This document shows, piece after piece, positions 8,896-17,738 of a stretch of DNA of 64,000 nucleotides. The position numbers and the translations under genes are program-made. Below the pieces are notes generated by a model that worked only from the letters and a program-made list of their open reading frames with translations, did not search any database and was not told the origin of the DNA. Source of the DNA: Rhizobiaceae bacterium (GTDB lineage: Bacteria > Pseudomonadota > Alphaproteobacteria > Rhizobiales > Rhizobiaceae); NCBI GenBank assembly GCA_029212415.1, contig JARGOF010000004.1:124001-188000 (forward strand), given 5' to 3'. The stretch's first letter is position 1; the number at the start of each line of letters is the position of its first letter.

Positions 8896-9711
8896 TCAGA
8901 CAAGCTGAAACGCTTTGGCTGAAACCCCACATGCTTGCTGAATTGAGTGCCAGACAGAATCCACCATCTCAGTTCCCGAAACGCCTTTTGCAGGCTGTTG
9001 TTTTTCAGTTCGAAAGTAACTGCCATCGCTGCCCCAGGCCTCGACCTCTGCCACGGCACATTCCAACGCCGGATCGGCGACCAGAATTCCTTCACACGCG
9101 TCGAGACCGGTTGACAGCAATGCCGCCGTGACCATGGTGTTTACATTGCGCGGATATCGGTCTGCAATCTGACGCACCGACCCTTCAAAAACCGTGGTTG
9201 GAGCCATGATGTTTTCCGGCACCAGATCCACGTCTGAGAAATCAATATTCTTCGGGTGTTTTCGGAAAGTGACCCGCACGCGCTCCCAGGGGACGCTGCG
9301 TTTGATCAGTTCCTCGCCGCCGATCAGCGCACCCGCCGCGAGCAACAATTGCGTATGACGTGTCGCCGCAATTTCTTGCAAAGTCGCCAGCAGAGCTTCG
9401 TCCGTCAGAGCCGTGGTGGAAAGGGGCATGTAATCAGAATGGCTGATAATGTCGGCCCCGTGCAAGCGGGTAATCGACGGATGCGCCGTTTCGACGACCA
9501 AATCCGCGCCGCGCGTTTGGGCGCTCCCGATATCGGCCAGAAAGTCGGCCTCCAGAACATCATTTGCCTGTTCACGCCGCCGCGCGTGGACAAAGGCCAG
9601 TTCAAAATTCTCCGGATCAGACCGCAAACGTTCAACAATCGCACGCCCGATAAAGCCATACCCGATGACACCGACCCGGTGTGGAGGTTTGCGTCGATCA
9701 TTGCGCATCAA
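8896..9711 (-). CDS. L-aspartate dehydrogenase-like NAD(P) oxidoreductase (DUF108)
   Basis: A 271-residue protein with an N-terminal Rossmann fold (GVIGYGFIGRAI, residues 14-25) and a C-terminal DUF108 domain (ALIGGEEL, RVTFRKHP, YPRNVNTMVTAAL). This architecture matches L-aspartate dehydrogenase, which interconverts aspartate and oxaloacetate or iminoaspartate. No nadA or nadC lies nearby, so a role in NAD synthesis is not indicated. It is first in the operon that continues with the COG2984 importer, so catabolism of an imported amino-acid-like compound is a reasonable guess. The exact substrate is uncertain. Confidence 0.8.
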   Translation of the reverse strand: MMRNDRRKPPHRVGVIGYGFIGRAIVERLRSDPENFELAFVHARRREQANDVLEADFLADIGSAQTRGADLVVETAHPSITRLHGADIISHSDYMPLSTTALTDEALLATLQEIAATRHTQLLLAAGALIGGEELIKRSVPWERVRVTFRKHPKNIDFSDVDLVPENIMAPTTVFEGSVRQIADRYPRNVNTMVTAALLSTGLDACEGILVADPALECAVAEVEAWGSDGSYFRTEKQQPAKGVSGTEMVDSVWHSIQQACGVSAKAFQLV

Positions 9712-9731
9712 ATGGCCTTCACCTTAATTCC

Positions 9732-9751
9732 TACGTATGCGTATGATATAC
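9732..9751. promoter_or_regulatory. Overlapping short palindromes upstream of aspartate-dehydrogenase-like gene
   Basis: Two adjoining inverted repeats, TACG-TATG-CGTA (9732-9743) and GTAT-GAT-ATAC (9741-9751), lie 21-40 bp upstream of the start at 9711 and downstream of the MarR gene. They sit where a MarR-family repressor would block transcription of the transporter operon. The arms are only 4 bp, so chance occurrence is possible. Confidence 0.3.
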
Positions 9752-9812
9752 ACCAATGACGACTGAAGTCTAGGTTAATTGCTCGAGCGGCATACCGAGA
9801 GCATGTGTTGCT

Positions 9813-10313
9813 TTAGAGTTCCAGGAGTTTGCGCAGAAGTGCCTTCAACATTGATGCTTCTTTAACGCTCAAGTTCTTCGCCAATGTTTCCTGATAGCGG
9901 CGATTATCACGGGGAATGGCGGACAGGATCGTCCTTCCCTTCGGGCCCAGGTAGATTTCTGTCGATCTTGCATCCACTGCGGAAGCGCGTCGCTCAATCA
10001 GTTCATTTTTTTCCATCCGACGCAGGAGATCGCTGACAGTGTTCATATCGAGTGCAATGATGTCTCCGATGGTTCGCTGCGACGCACCGGCGTTTTGGCT
10101 GACAGCGACCAAAAGGGCGAGTTGACGGGAGGTGATTCCATAGGCGCCAAGTTCCTTGGAAAAAAGCGATTCCGCATAGAAATGTGACCGTCGCAACAGG
10201 TGGGACAATGTGTCATGGATGTCATAAGCCTCAAAGGTTTCTTCGGCTTCGATCCCTTGTTGTTCATGCGATGCCAACGGTTCACCTTCCTGTTTCGTCC
10301 TTGGTTCCACCAA
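9813..10313 (-). CDS. MarR-family transcriptional regulator
   Basis: A 166-residue protein with a winged helix at about residues 65-125. The recognition region reads SQRTIGDIIALDMNTVSDLLRRMEKNELIER and the wing DARSTEIYLGPKG. The first 35 residues are acidic and polar and probably disordered; the annotated start is GTG and a shorter start cannot be excluded. It is 101 bp upstream of the aspartate-dehydrogenase/COG2984 importer operon on the same strand and probably controls it. A terminator separates it from guaA. Confidence 0.87.
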   Translation of the reverse strand: MVEPRTKQEGEPLASHEQQGIEAEETFEAYDIHDTLSHLLRRSHFYAESLFSKELGAYGITSRQLALLVAVSQNAGASQRTIGDIIALDMNTVSDLLRRMEKNELIERRASAVDARSTEIYLGPKGRTILSAIPRDNRRYQETLAKNLSVKEASMLKALLRKLLEL

Positions 10314-10563
10314 CGATGCGGACCGTTGAGGGCATGGCCGATGTAGCGGATTTTGACTAAACGGTCACGCCCAATAAGGGACATGGATGAAGTGCTCACC
10401 AACCGGAGCACCCAGTGGAACCTGCGCGAATGGGCCAGTTCTGTCCTCTTTGATCGGCATTTGGCGTGAATGACAATCAAGCACACTGAAGAGTTTCATG
10501 CCTATCCAGGATGAAACCGCAAAAATGGAAGACTCTCGAAAGCCTATTGATTTCAACGAATAA

Positions 10564-10593
10564 GGACTGGCGGCTATTTCTTCACGCCAGTCC
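10564..10593 (-). terminator. Rho-independent-like terminator of guaA
   Basis: A perfect 9-bp stem, GGACTGGCG/CGCCAGTCC, with a 12-nt loop, lies 15 bp past the guaA stop. On the minus strand it is followed by TTATTC, a weak U-tract. Position and shape fit the guaA terminator. Confidence 0.7.
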
Positions 10594-10607
10594 AGATTGG
10601 AAAACCA

Positions 10608-12170
10608 CTATTCCCACTCGATCGTGCCCGGTGGTTTTGAGGTGACGTCGTAGACCACACGGTTGATGCCGCGCACTTCGTTGATGATGCGGGTGGCGGC
10701 GCGGCCGAGGAAATCCATGTCGTAGTGGTAGAAATCGGCCGTCATGCCATCAACGGATGTGACGGCCCGCAAGGCGCAGACGAATTCATAGGTGCGGCCA
10801 TCGCCCATGACGCCAACGGTCTGCACCGGCAGAAGCACGGCAAAGGCCTGCCAGATCGTGTCGTAAAGGCCGGCAAGTCTGATCTCGTCGAGATAGATGG
10901 CGTCAGCCTCGCGCAGGATTTCCAGTTTTTCACGGCTGATGCCGCCGGGACAGCGAATGGCGAGGCCCGGCCCCGGAAAAGGATGGCGTCCGACAAAACT
11001 GTCGGGCAGGCCCAGTTCGCGCCCCAGAACGCGCACTTCATCCTTGAACAGTTCACGCAGGGGTTCGACCAGTTGCATGTTCATGCGGGCCGGCAGCCCG
11101 CCGACATTGTGGTGCGACTTGATGGTGACGGAGGGGCCGCCGGTAAAGGAGACGCTCTCGATGACATCCGGATAGAGCGTGCCCTGCGCCAGGAACTGTG
11201 CGCCACCGATCTTTTTGGCCTCTGCCTCAAAGACATCGATGAACAACCGACCAATGGTCTTGCGTTTGGTCTCCGGATCACTCTCGCCTTCAAGGGCATT
11301 GATGAATGTGTCCGACGCATCCACCAGCACCAGCGGAATATTGTAATGTTCGCGGAACATGGCAACGACTTCCGCCGCCTCGTTCTTGCGCAACAGGCCA
11401 TGGTCAACGAGAATACAGGTCAGCTGGTCGCCGATAGCCTCATGAATCAACAGTGCCGCAACCGAGGAATCCACACCGCCGGACAGCCCGCAGATGACCT
11501 TGCCATCCCCCACCTGCTCGCGGATCGCGGCAATCGCCTGTTCCTTGTAGGCGGCCATGGTCCAGTCACCCTTGAGACCGGCAATCCCATGCACGAAATT
11601 GCTCAGCAATTTTGCACCGTCCGGTGTGTGCACCACTTCGGGATGAAACTGCACTGCGTAAATCTTGCGGCGTTCATCAGCGATGGCCGCAAAAGGCGCA
11701 CCACTGGATGTGCCCACCACTTCGAAGCCCGGCGGCAGATCGGTGACGCGATCACCATGGCTCATCCAGACCTGATGGCGTGTGCCAACGGCCCAGATGT
11801 CCTCAAACAGGGCGCAATCCTTTTCAATTTCGAGAAAGGCACGACCGAATTCACGGTGGTGGCCGCCTTCAACCCGGCCGCCGAGCTGTTCACAAATGAT
11901 CTGTTCGCCATAACAGATACCCAGAACCGGAATGCCTGCATCAAAAACGATTTGAGGCGCACGCGGTGAATCCAGGTCCATGGTGGAGGCCGGACTACCG
12001 GAAAGGATGACCGCTTTGGGTTCCATTCGGACAAAAGCTGCTTCTGCGGACTGGAACGGGATGATCTCGCAATAGACCCCCGCTTCGCGAACCCGTCGCG
12101 CAATCAGTTGCGTGACCTGCGAGCCGAAATCGATGATGAGAATGCTGTCTGAGGGTGCTGTCTTGTTCAT
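10608..12170 (-). CDS. guaA: GMP synthase (glutamine-hydrolysing)
   Basis: 520 residues, the normal full length. It converts XMP to GMP using glutamine and ATP in the cytoplasm. The N-terminal class I amidotransferase has its catalytic Cys86 in GICYGEQ and the His/Glu pair in VQFHPEV near residue 176. The ATP pyrophosphatase P-loop GLSGGVDSS is near residue 228, and the C-terminal dimerisation domain ends with the canonical GTIEWE. It lies 60 bp downstream of mtnN on the same strand, in the same block as guaB, the preceding pathway step. Confidence 0.98.
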   Translation of the reverse strand: MNKTAPSDSILIIDFGSQVTQLIARRVREAGVYCEIIPFQSAEAAFVRMEPKAVILSGSPASTMDLDSPRAPQIVFDAGIPVLGICYGEQIICEQLGGRVEGGHHREFGRAFLEIEKDCALFEDIWAVGTRHQVWMSHGDRVTDLPPGFEVVGTSSGAPFAAIADERRKIYAVQFHPEVVHTPDGAKLLSNFVHGIAGLKGDWTMAAYKEQAIAAIREQVGDGKVICGLSGGVDSSVAALLIHEAIGDQLTCILVDHGLLRKNEAAEVVAMFREHYNIPLVLVDASDTFINALEGESDPETKRKTIGRLFIDVFEAEAKKIGGAQFLAQGTLYPDVIESVSFTGGPSVTIKSHHNVGGLPARMNMQLVEPLRELFKDEVRVLGRELGLPDSFVGRHPFPGPGLAIRCPGGISREKLEILREADAIYLDEIRLAGLYDTIWQAFAVLLPVQTVGVMGDGRTYEFVCALRAVTSVDGMTADFYHYDMDFLGRAATRIINEVRGINRVVYDVTSKPPGTIEWE

Positions 12171-12230
12171 GACAAGGCTTTAGTGATTCCTTTTGCCAAG
12201 TGCAAGCGCCACTGTCACCCGATCCAATCT

Positions 12231-12869
12231 TCAGGACAAAAAAGTACCCTCGCCTATGACTGCCTCAAGCTTGTCGACCGTGTCGGCTAGCCTTTCATCG
12301 ATGATGTGGAGATATTCTGTCCAATTGTCGATATGGCGCACTTCGCTTTTGCCGTCGGAAATGCCGCGCAGGCCGGCGAGCGGCACGTCAAAATGCTGGC
12401 AGACACGCAACAGCGCAAAGGTTTCCATATCCACCATATCCGCATCGATCTGCGCATAGGCGTCACCGGAGACGATGTTGGCGCCGGTCGACAGTGATGC
12501 GGACGGCACCTGCGGGATCTGGTGAACGAGATCCATGGTGACCGGCATGTCCAGAAAGGGCGTCGCTCCCTTTTCAAAACCAAGGGGCGAGGCATCCATG
12601 TCCCGGTAGGACACGCTGGACACCTGATAGATCTGTGTCTGTTCCAGCTTCGACGACCCGGCTGACCCCAATGAGACGACAAGATCGGGCTGCGCGTCAG
12701 ATGCTTGCATTTGGTGCAGGGCCGAGGTCAATTGAACGGCGGCTTCAACCGGGCCCACCCCGGTCATCAGCGGCTTGAAACGCGCCTGCAGATTGGGACC
12801 GTATTCCTGCTGTGCTGCCATGACATAAAGCAGCTTGCGCCCGGCGACCTCTTTAAGCAGCGTGATCAT
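12231..12869 (-). CDS. mtnN: 5'-methylthioadenosine/S-adenosylhomocysteine nucleosidase
   Basis: A 212-residue PNP/UDP-family nucleosidase that cleaves adenine from MTA and SAH. Visible family elements are AAQQEYGP near residue 20, SLGSAGS near 66, DADMVDMETFALL near 145 (the ribose-binding Glu) and GISDGK near 172 (the catalytic Asp). The protein is slightly short for the family because the N-terminal strand region is compact. Its start overlaps the thioesterase stop by 4 bp, so the two are translated together. The call between MTA/SAH nucleosidase and a related phosphorylase rests on these motifs. Confidence 0.85.
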   Translation of the reverse strand: MITLLKEVAGRKLLYVMAAQQEYGPNLQARFKPLMTGVGPVEAAVQLTSALHQMQASDAQPDLVVSLGSAGSSKLEQTQIYQVSSVSYRDMDASPLGFEKGATPFLDMPVTMDLVHQIPQVPSASLSTGANIVSGDAYAQIDADMVDMETFALLRVCQHFDVPLAGLRGISDGKSEVRHIDNWTEYLHIIDERLADTVDKLEAVIGEGTFLS

Positions 12870-13324
12870 CCCTCGATTCCCTCCCGGTCAGTGACGGCCA
12901 TCATGGTTGCCGTCATGGTGGCGATCAGTTTTTCATCACCATTCTCGCCCACAGCCCAGGCTCTCCCATCCGCAAGGGAAATGGTGCGTCCGGGTTTGAT
13001 GACTTCAGCACGGAACAAAAAGCGCTCGCCCCGGGCAGGGGACAGAAGATTTACCTTGAACTCGATCGTCAGCACCGCCGCATCGGCCGGCATCAGGGAA
13101 AACGCGGCATAGCCGCAGGCCGAATCCAGTGCTGTCGAGACGGTTCCGGCATGCAGGAAGCCATGCTGCTGGGTGAAATCCGCGTGGTAGGGCATTTCCA
13201 GCTCAACCCTTCCCGGACCGACACTGCTCAGCCTGATACCCAGTGTTTTCATCATCTGCTGGCGATCAAAACTCTGCCTCGTGCGATTTTCAAAATCGGG
13301 GTTCTTCGCTCCGAATTTCACCAT
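12866..13324 (-). CDS. PaaI-family hotdog thioesterase
   Basis: A 152-residue protein with the single hotdog domain of PaaI/acyl-CoA thioesterases. The key segment QQHGFLHAGTVSTALDSACGYAA (residues 54-76) has the HG-X-H-A-G motif and the catalytic acidic residue on the following helix. LTIEFKVNLLSPARGE is the central beta strand. It would hydrolyse acyl-CoA esters. It lies in a tight run with mtnN (4-bp overlap) and is 10 bp downstream of the RsmB-type methyltransferase. Confidence 0.86.
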   Translation of the reverse strand: MVKFGAKNPDFENRTRQSFDRQQMMKTLGIRLSSVGPGRVELEMPYHADFTQQHGFLHAGTVSTALDSACGYAAFSLMPADAAVLTIEFKVNLLSPARGERFLFRAEVIKPGRTISLADGRAWAVGENGDEKLIATMTATMMAVTDREGIEG

Positions 13325-13334
13325 ATCAACGCTT

Positions 13335-14624
13335 TCAGCGCACCTTCTGCATGACGGCCAGGAAAAAGCCGTCCGTTTCGGTCGAGGCAGGCGTCAGGGT
13401 GATCGATTTCATATCCGCAGACCAGGGCTGAAGCTTGCTTTCGCCAAACAGATCCTGCCAAACCTCGCCGACCGAGACCAGTTCAAAATCGGTATTGTCC
13501 TCACAAAACTCATAGACCTGTGTCTCGTTTTCCTGCGGCAGGACCGAACAGGTGATATAGACCAGAAAGCCCTGCGGTCGCACATAGGCAGCTGCCGAGG
13601 CGAGCACCTCCTGCTGTTGGGTCAGTCTTTCTTCCAGCGTCTTCTGGGTCAGTTTCCACTTGGTTTCGGGCCGGCGGCGCCATGTTCCCGTGCCTGTGCA
13701 TGGTGCATCAATGATCACCCGGTCCATGTTTCCAATCAGCGCGCTAAGGTCACTGCCCGCCTCATGCACCTGCACATTGCGGGTTCCGGCACGGTTGAGA
13801 CGATCAAAAATCGGAGCAAGCCGCGTCCGGTCGATATCATAGGCGTGGATCTGCCCCTTGTTTGCCATCGATGCGGAGAGCGCCAGGGTCTTGCCGCCGC
13901 CGCCAGCGCAATAATCCAGGACCTGCTCACCGTTCTGCGCAAAGATCAGATCGGAGACAATCTGGCTGCCCTCGTCCTGCACTTCAAACCATCCCTTTTG
14001 GAAGGATGCTTCGGCCGTGACATTGGGCAGACGCGAAGGCCCCTCGCCGGCTGCAACACGCAAGCCGCAGCGGGCGATTGCGGTTGGCACCGCGCCGGTG
14101 CGCAACAGAGCTTTTTGCGTTTTCTCAACCGTTGATTTCAGCGTGTTGACGCGTAGATCAAGCGGCGGACGTTGCGCAAAGGCCTGGGCTTCGGTGACCC
14201 AGTCGTCGGAAAAATTTTCCTCAAAGGCAAATTGCGTCCATTCGGGAATATCGGCCTGCACATGCAGGGGGGCGTCGGTCAGCTTGCGCCCGGCAAAGGC
14301 CTTGAGTGTTTCTTCGGACAGGGGTTCAGGCGCGAATTGATCATCAAGCAATTGCGCGGCCAATTGTTCAACGCCTATTTTCCACTGGCGAAACAGAACG
14401 GCATGCACCAGTGCCGATGGCCTGTCATTGTCCATCATGTAGCCATGCGACATTTTTTGCCGCAGCGCATCGTATACGATATTGCCAATCGCGGCGCGAT
14501 CACCCGAACCGGCAAAGCGGTGGGACAGGCCCCAATCCTTCAGCGCATCGCCAACGGGCCGCTTGCGCTTTTCTATATCACCCAGAACTTCGATGGCCGC
14601 TGCCATCCGCCCGCCAAGCCGCAT
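13335..14624 (-). CDS. RsmB-type 16S rRNA (cytosine-C5) methyltransferase
   Basis: A 429-residue RsmB/NOP2 family enzyme that transfers a methyl group from SAM to cytosine C5 in rRNA. The SAM-binding motif I, DYCAGGGGKTLALS, is near residue 240, motif IV with the first Cys, IDAPCTGTGTWRRRP, near 305, and the catalytic Cys in VYITCSVLPQENE near 365. The N-terminal 150 residues correspond to the RNA-binding NusB-like part of RsmB, reduced in alphaproteobacteria. It is in the conserved housekeeping block. Confidence 0.87.
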   Translation of the reverse strand: MRLGGRMAAAIEVLGDIEKRKRPVGDALKDWGLSHRFAGSGDRAAIGNIVYDALRQKMSHGYMMDNDRPSALVHAVLFRQWKIGVEQLAAQLLDDQFAPEPLSEETLKAFAGRKLTDAPLHVQADIPEWTQFAFEENFSDDWVTEAQAFAQRPPLDLRVNTLKSTVEKTQKALLRTGAVPTAIARCGLRVAAGEGPSRLPNVTAEASFQKGWFEVQDEGSQIVSDLIFAQNGEQVLDYCAGGGGKTLALSASMANKGQIHAYDIDRTRLAPIFDRLNRAGTRNVQVHEAGSDLSALIGNMDRVIIDAPCTGTGTWRRRPETKWKLTQKTLEERLTQQQEVLASAAAYVRPQGFLVYITCSVLPQENETQVYEFCEDNTDFELVSVGEVWQDLFGESKLQPWSADMKSITLTPASTETDGFFLAVMQKVR

Positions 14625-14846
14625 GTTGTTGTCCTTTATGAAACGTGTAGCCGCAGCCTTACAGTGGATTGCCTACAAATAGAACCATTGGATGGCGGAA
14701 ATTCCCCAGCGCGGTTCATCCGCCTGGATCTTTGCCAACACCCCATGAGGTTGTGTCCCTATCACGACCGCTTACCGGACAGACGTCATTCTTCTGTCCA
14801 GGCGTGGGTCGCTGTCAAAAGCGTTTGTTGTCTGGTTGACCAGCGG

Positions 14847-15263
14847 TCAGACGCGCAACAGGACCCAGACAAGCCACAGCCACAAAATGGCGTTGACGAC
14901 AAAACCCACCAGGAAAAGCGGCCGGCGTTTTCTCAGATCATTGCTGCTGACGTGAACCCATGAGTGGACAAACCTGCTGGCAACAAACAACCATGCCAGA
15001 GCAACAATGGCATCATTGACGCCATTGACCATGTAGAGAATGACGCAAACAATATAGAACAGAAACGGCAGCTCGAACTGATTGATCAGATTACGCACCG
15101 CTGTGGCGCTGGGCTGCGGCTCGATCATCGGTATCTTGAATTCCGACGCCTTGGCTTTGCCGCTGCGCACCGCAGAAACCCGCCTGCCCGATGCCAGCAC
15201 ATAGATCGCATAAATCAATGCCGTCTGGACAATCAGCGGCCAGAATATCGCAGTGTTGCTCAT
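14847..15263 (-). CDS. MAPEG-family membrane protein
   Basis: A 138-residue integral membrane protein with four hydrophobic helices (about residues 5-25, 60-82, 85-103 and 118-137). The central motif NQFELPFLFYIVC is diagnostic of the MAPEG family (glutathione/eicosanoid-type microsomal enzymes), and an ARG/SRFVHS element follows. Bacterial members have no settled substrate. It sits between guaB and the RsmB-type gene on the same strand, a position it also keeps in related genomes as far as I recall. Confidence 0.85.
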   Translation of the reverse strand: MSNTAIFWPLIVQTALIYAIYVLASGRRVSAVRSGKAKASEFKIPMIEPQPSATAVRNLINQFELPFLFYIVCVILYMVNGVNDAIVALAWLFVASRFVHSWVHVSSNDLRKRRPLFLVGFVVNAILWLWLVWVLLRV

Positions 15264-15335
15264 GGTCTTTCCTGTTCAAGGTGGTCAGGCAAACGCAAGG
15301 ATGCCTGGTGTCGCGATTGCATCTGACACTACAGC

Positions 15336-16838
15336 TCAGGCGCCGCCTGGATAATTCGGGCTCTCGCGGGTGATTGTCACATCATGCGAGTGGCTTTCGC
15401 GCAGGCCTGCAGAGGAAATGCGAACGAATTGTGCCCGCTCATGCAGTTCGGCAAGATCGGCCGCACCGACATAGCCCATTGCGGCTTTCAATCCGCCGGC
15501 CAACTGATGCAGAACCGCAGAAACGGGACCCTTGTAAGGCACCTGTCCTTCGATGCCTTCGGGAACCAGCTTCAACGTGTCGCGGACCTCTTCCTGAAAG
15601 TAGCGATCAGCCGAGCCGCGGGCCATGGCGCCCACCGAGCCCATGCCGCGATAGGCTTTGAAGGAGCGTCCCTGATAGAGGTAGACCTCTCCCGGGCTTT
15701 CATCCGTTCCGGCCAGCAGAGAGCCGATCATCACGGCCGATGCACCGGCGGCAATGGCCTTTGCCAGGTCACCGGAAAACTTGATCCCGCCGTCAGCGAT
15801 GATCGGTATGTTGCTGGCCTGCGCAGCCTCCACCGCACCCATGATGGCGCTGAGTTGCGGAACGCCGACACCTGCAACGATGCGGGTGGTGCAGATGGAG
15901 CCCGGCCCGATACCGACCTTGATGGAATCCGCACCGGCATCAATGAGCGCCCTGGCGCCTTCCGCAGTCGCCACATTGCCGGCCATGATCCGCACGGAGT
16001 TGGAGAGTTTCTTGACCCGCGTGACGGCATCCAGAACCCGCTGGGAATGGCCATGGGCCGTATCAACAACCAGCAGATCAATCCCCGCGTCTATCAGCCG
16101 TTCAGCCCGCTCAAAGCCATCATCACCAACGCTGGTGGCAGCGGCAGCGCGCAGGCGGCCCTGCAAATCCTTGGAAGCATGGGGATTGAGTTGCGTTTTC
16201 TCGATGTCCTTGACGGTGATTAGACCGACACATTGATAGTCGGCATCAACAACCAGCAGTTTTTCGATGCGATGCTGATGCAGGAGTTTCTTGGCCTGCA
16301 ACTGATCGACATTTTCCTTGACGGTCACCAGCCCTTCATGGGTCATCAACTCATGGATTTTCTGCCGCGGATCGGAAGCAAAGCGCACGTCACGGTTGGT
16401 CAATATGCCGATCAGACGCCCTGTCACGTGACCGCCTGTGCCGCCATTTTCCACCACGGGAATGCCTGAAATGCCGTGCAACGCCATCAGGGCATGGGCG
16501 TCTGCAAGGGTTGCGTCCGGTCCGATGGTCAGCGGATTGACGACCATGCCGGATTCAAATTTCTTCACCCGTCGCACTTCTTCTGCCTGCCGCTCGGGAG
16601 ACAGGTTGCGGTGGATGACCCCGATGCCACCGGCCTGGGCCATGGCTATGGCCAGAGGCCCTTCCGTGACCGTATCCATTGCAGAGGAAATAATCGGCAG
16701 ATTCAGTTCAATGCCTTGCGCAATGCGGGTGGCAATCCTGACCTGACCGGGCAAAACCATCGAATGACCCGGCTGCAAAAGCACGTCGTCAAACGTGAGC
16801 GCTTCACGTCCTGTCGCTGATTCTATGATGCGCGCCAT
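15336..16838 (-). CDS. guaB: Inosine-5'-monophosphate dehydrogenase
   Basis: 500 residues from ATG 16838, full length for the family. It oxidises IMP to XMP with NAD, the first committed step to GMP. The start gives the typical MARIIE...[15 protein letters not shown] and is preceded by AGAGG; the open frame extends 21 codons further upstream without family similarity. Two CBS domains span about residues 95-215. The catalytic loop [11 protein letters not shown] near residue 310 has the nucleophilic Cys, and the flap has YRGMGS near 415. The guaA gene lies 3 kb away on the same strand. Confidence 0.97.
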   Translation of the reverse strand: MARIIESATGREALTFDDVLLQPGHSMVLPGQVRIATRIAQGIELNLPIISSAMDTVTEGPLAIAMAQAGGIGVIHRNLSPERQAEEVRRVKKFESGMVVNPLTIGPDATLADAHALMALHGISGIPVVENGGTGGHVTGRLIGILTNRDVRFASDPRQKIHELMTHEGLVTVKENVDQLQAKKLLHQHRIEKLLVVDADYQCVGLITVKDIEKTQLNPHASKDLQGRLRAAAATSVGDDGFERAERLIDAGIDLLVVDTAHGHSQRVLDAVTRVKKLSNSVRIMAGNVATAEGARALIDAGADSIKVGIGPGSICTTRIVAGVGVPQLSAIMGAVEAAQASNIPIIADGGIKFSGDLAKAIAAGASAVMIGSLLAGTDESPGEVYLYQGRSFKAYRGMGSVGAMARGSADRYFQEEVRDTLKLVPEGIEGQVPYKGPVSAVLHQLAGGLKAAMGYVGAADLAELHERAQFVRISSAGLRESHSHDVTITRESPNYPGGA

Positions 16839-17009
16839 GGCCAATCCTCTGTGCTGTCGGCCCTGGTGCTGTGAAAACACCACAAGGTGCCCTGGAGACA
16901 CCCACTGAAGACCTGATGATCATATGAAGTTGGCGATGGCTGGTACCATGGAAATGCAGCGAATGGAACAGGTAAATCGCCTGCGCCGCACCCTCATGAA
17001 CAAATCACA

Positions 17010-17738
17010 TCAATCCGATGTTGCCGCAGCGTCCTCTGGTTGGTTTTTCCTGCCGCGAAACCCCTTCGCCAACAGATACATTTCCACCGATTCGGCCCGT
17101 GATGAGGGCGGCTTGATGTGCAGTACCGTCTTGAAATTCTTTTTTAGCATATTGAGAAGATCGGTTTCCGTACCGCCCTGAAAGGTCTTCGCCAGAAAAT
17201 GACCACCCTCGTTGAGGACGTCCACGGCAAACCAGGCGGCCACTTCACACAGATGCATCGTGCGCAGATGGTCCGTGCGTTTGTGTCCGGTCGTCGGCGA
17301 GGCCAGATCGGACATCACAAGATCAGGCGCGCCGCCGCAAGCCTCGATCAGCTTGTCGGGTGCGGAATCTTCCAGAAAGTCCATCATCAGGAAGCGCACA
17401 CCGGGGATCGGGTCCATATCGAGAAAATCGATGGCGGCAACGCGCGGCTTCTCATCGGTCGAGTTCATGACCTTCGCGGCAATCTGCGACCAGCCACCCG
17501 GTGCGGACCCCAGATCGACAATACGGTTTGCACCTTTGAGAATCTCGTGTTTCTCGTCGATCTCCAGCAGTTTGAAGGCAGCCCTCGAGCGATAGCCCTC
17601 AAGCTGCGCGCGCTGCACATAGGGATCGTTCAGATGCCGCTCAAGCCAACGCCTTGACGAGGCTTTGAGCTTGCCTCGCTTCTTGACCCTCTGGCCCAGT
17701 TTGCGTCCGGTTCTGTTTCCTGCAGTTAAACGCGTCAA
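17010..17738 (-). CDS. rlmE: 23S rRNA (uridine-2'-O)-methyltransferase RlmE (FtsJ)
   Basis: 242 residues if started at TTG 17738. The frame extends to 17840, but the TTG gives [20 protein letters not shown], the usual N-terminus in related bacteria, and forms a TTGA overlap with the ppx stop. It methylates U2552 of 23S rRNA. Visible elements are [15 protein letters not shown], the catalytic Lys region [15 protein letters not shown] motif [19 protein letters not shown] and the second Lys in [11 protein letters not shown]. It is co-translated with ppx. Confidence 0.95.
   Translation of the reverse strand: MTRLTAGNRTGRKLGQRVKKRGKLKASSRRWLERHLNDPYVQRAQLEGYRSRAAFKLLEIDEKHEILKGANRIVDLGSAPGGWSQIAAKVMNSTDEKPRVAAIDFLDMDPIPGVRFLMMDFLEDSAPDKLIEACGGAPDLVMSDLASPTTGHKRTDHLRTMHLCEVAAWFAVDVLNEGGHFLAKTFQGGTETDLLNMLKKNFKTVLHIKPPSSRAESVEMYLLAKGFRGRKNQPEDAAATSD

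Noticed and set aside
10725-11969. 414-codon plus-strand frame opposite guaA
   Set aside because: It is fully antisense to guaA, which has every catalytic motif. The translation has no recognisable family and arises from codon bias.
14777-14799. Terminator hairpin downstream of the MAPEG gene (GGACAGA/TCTGTCC)
   Set aside because: A 7-bp stem with a 9-nt loop, nearly 50 bp past the stop and with no T-run; too weak to list.
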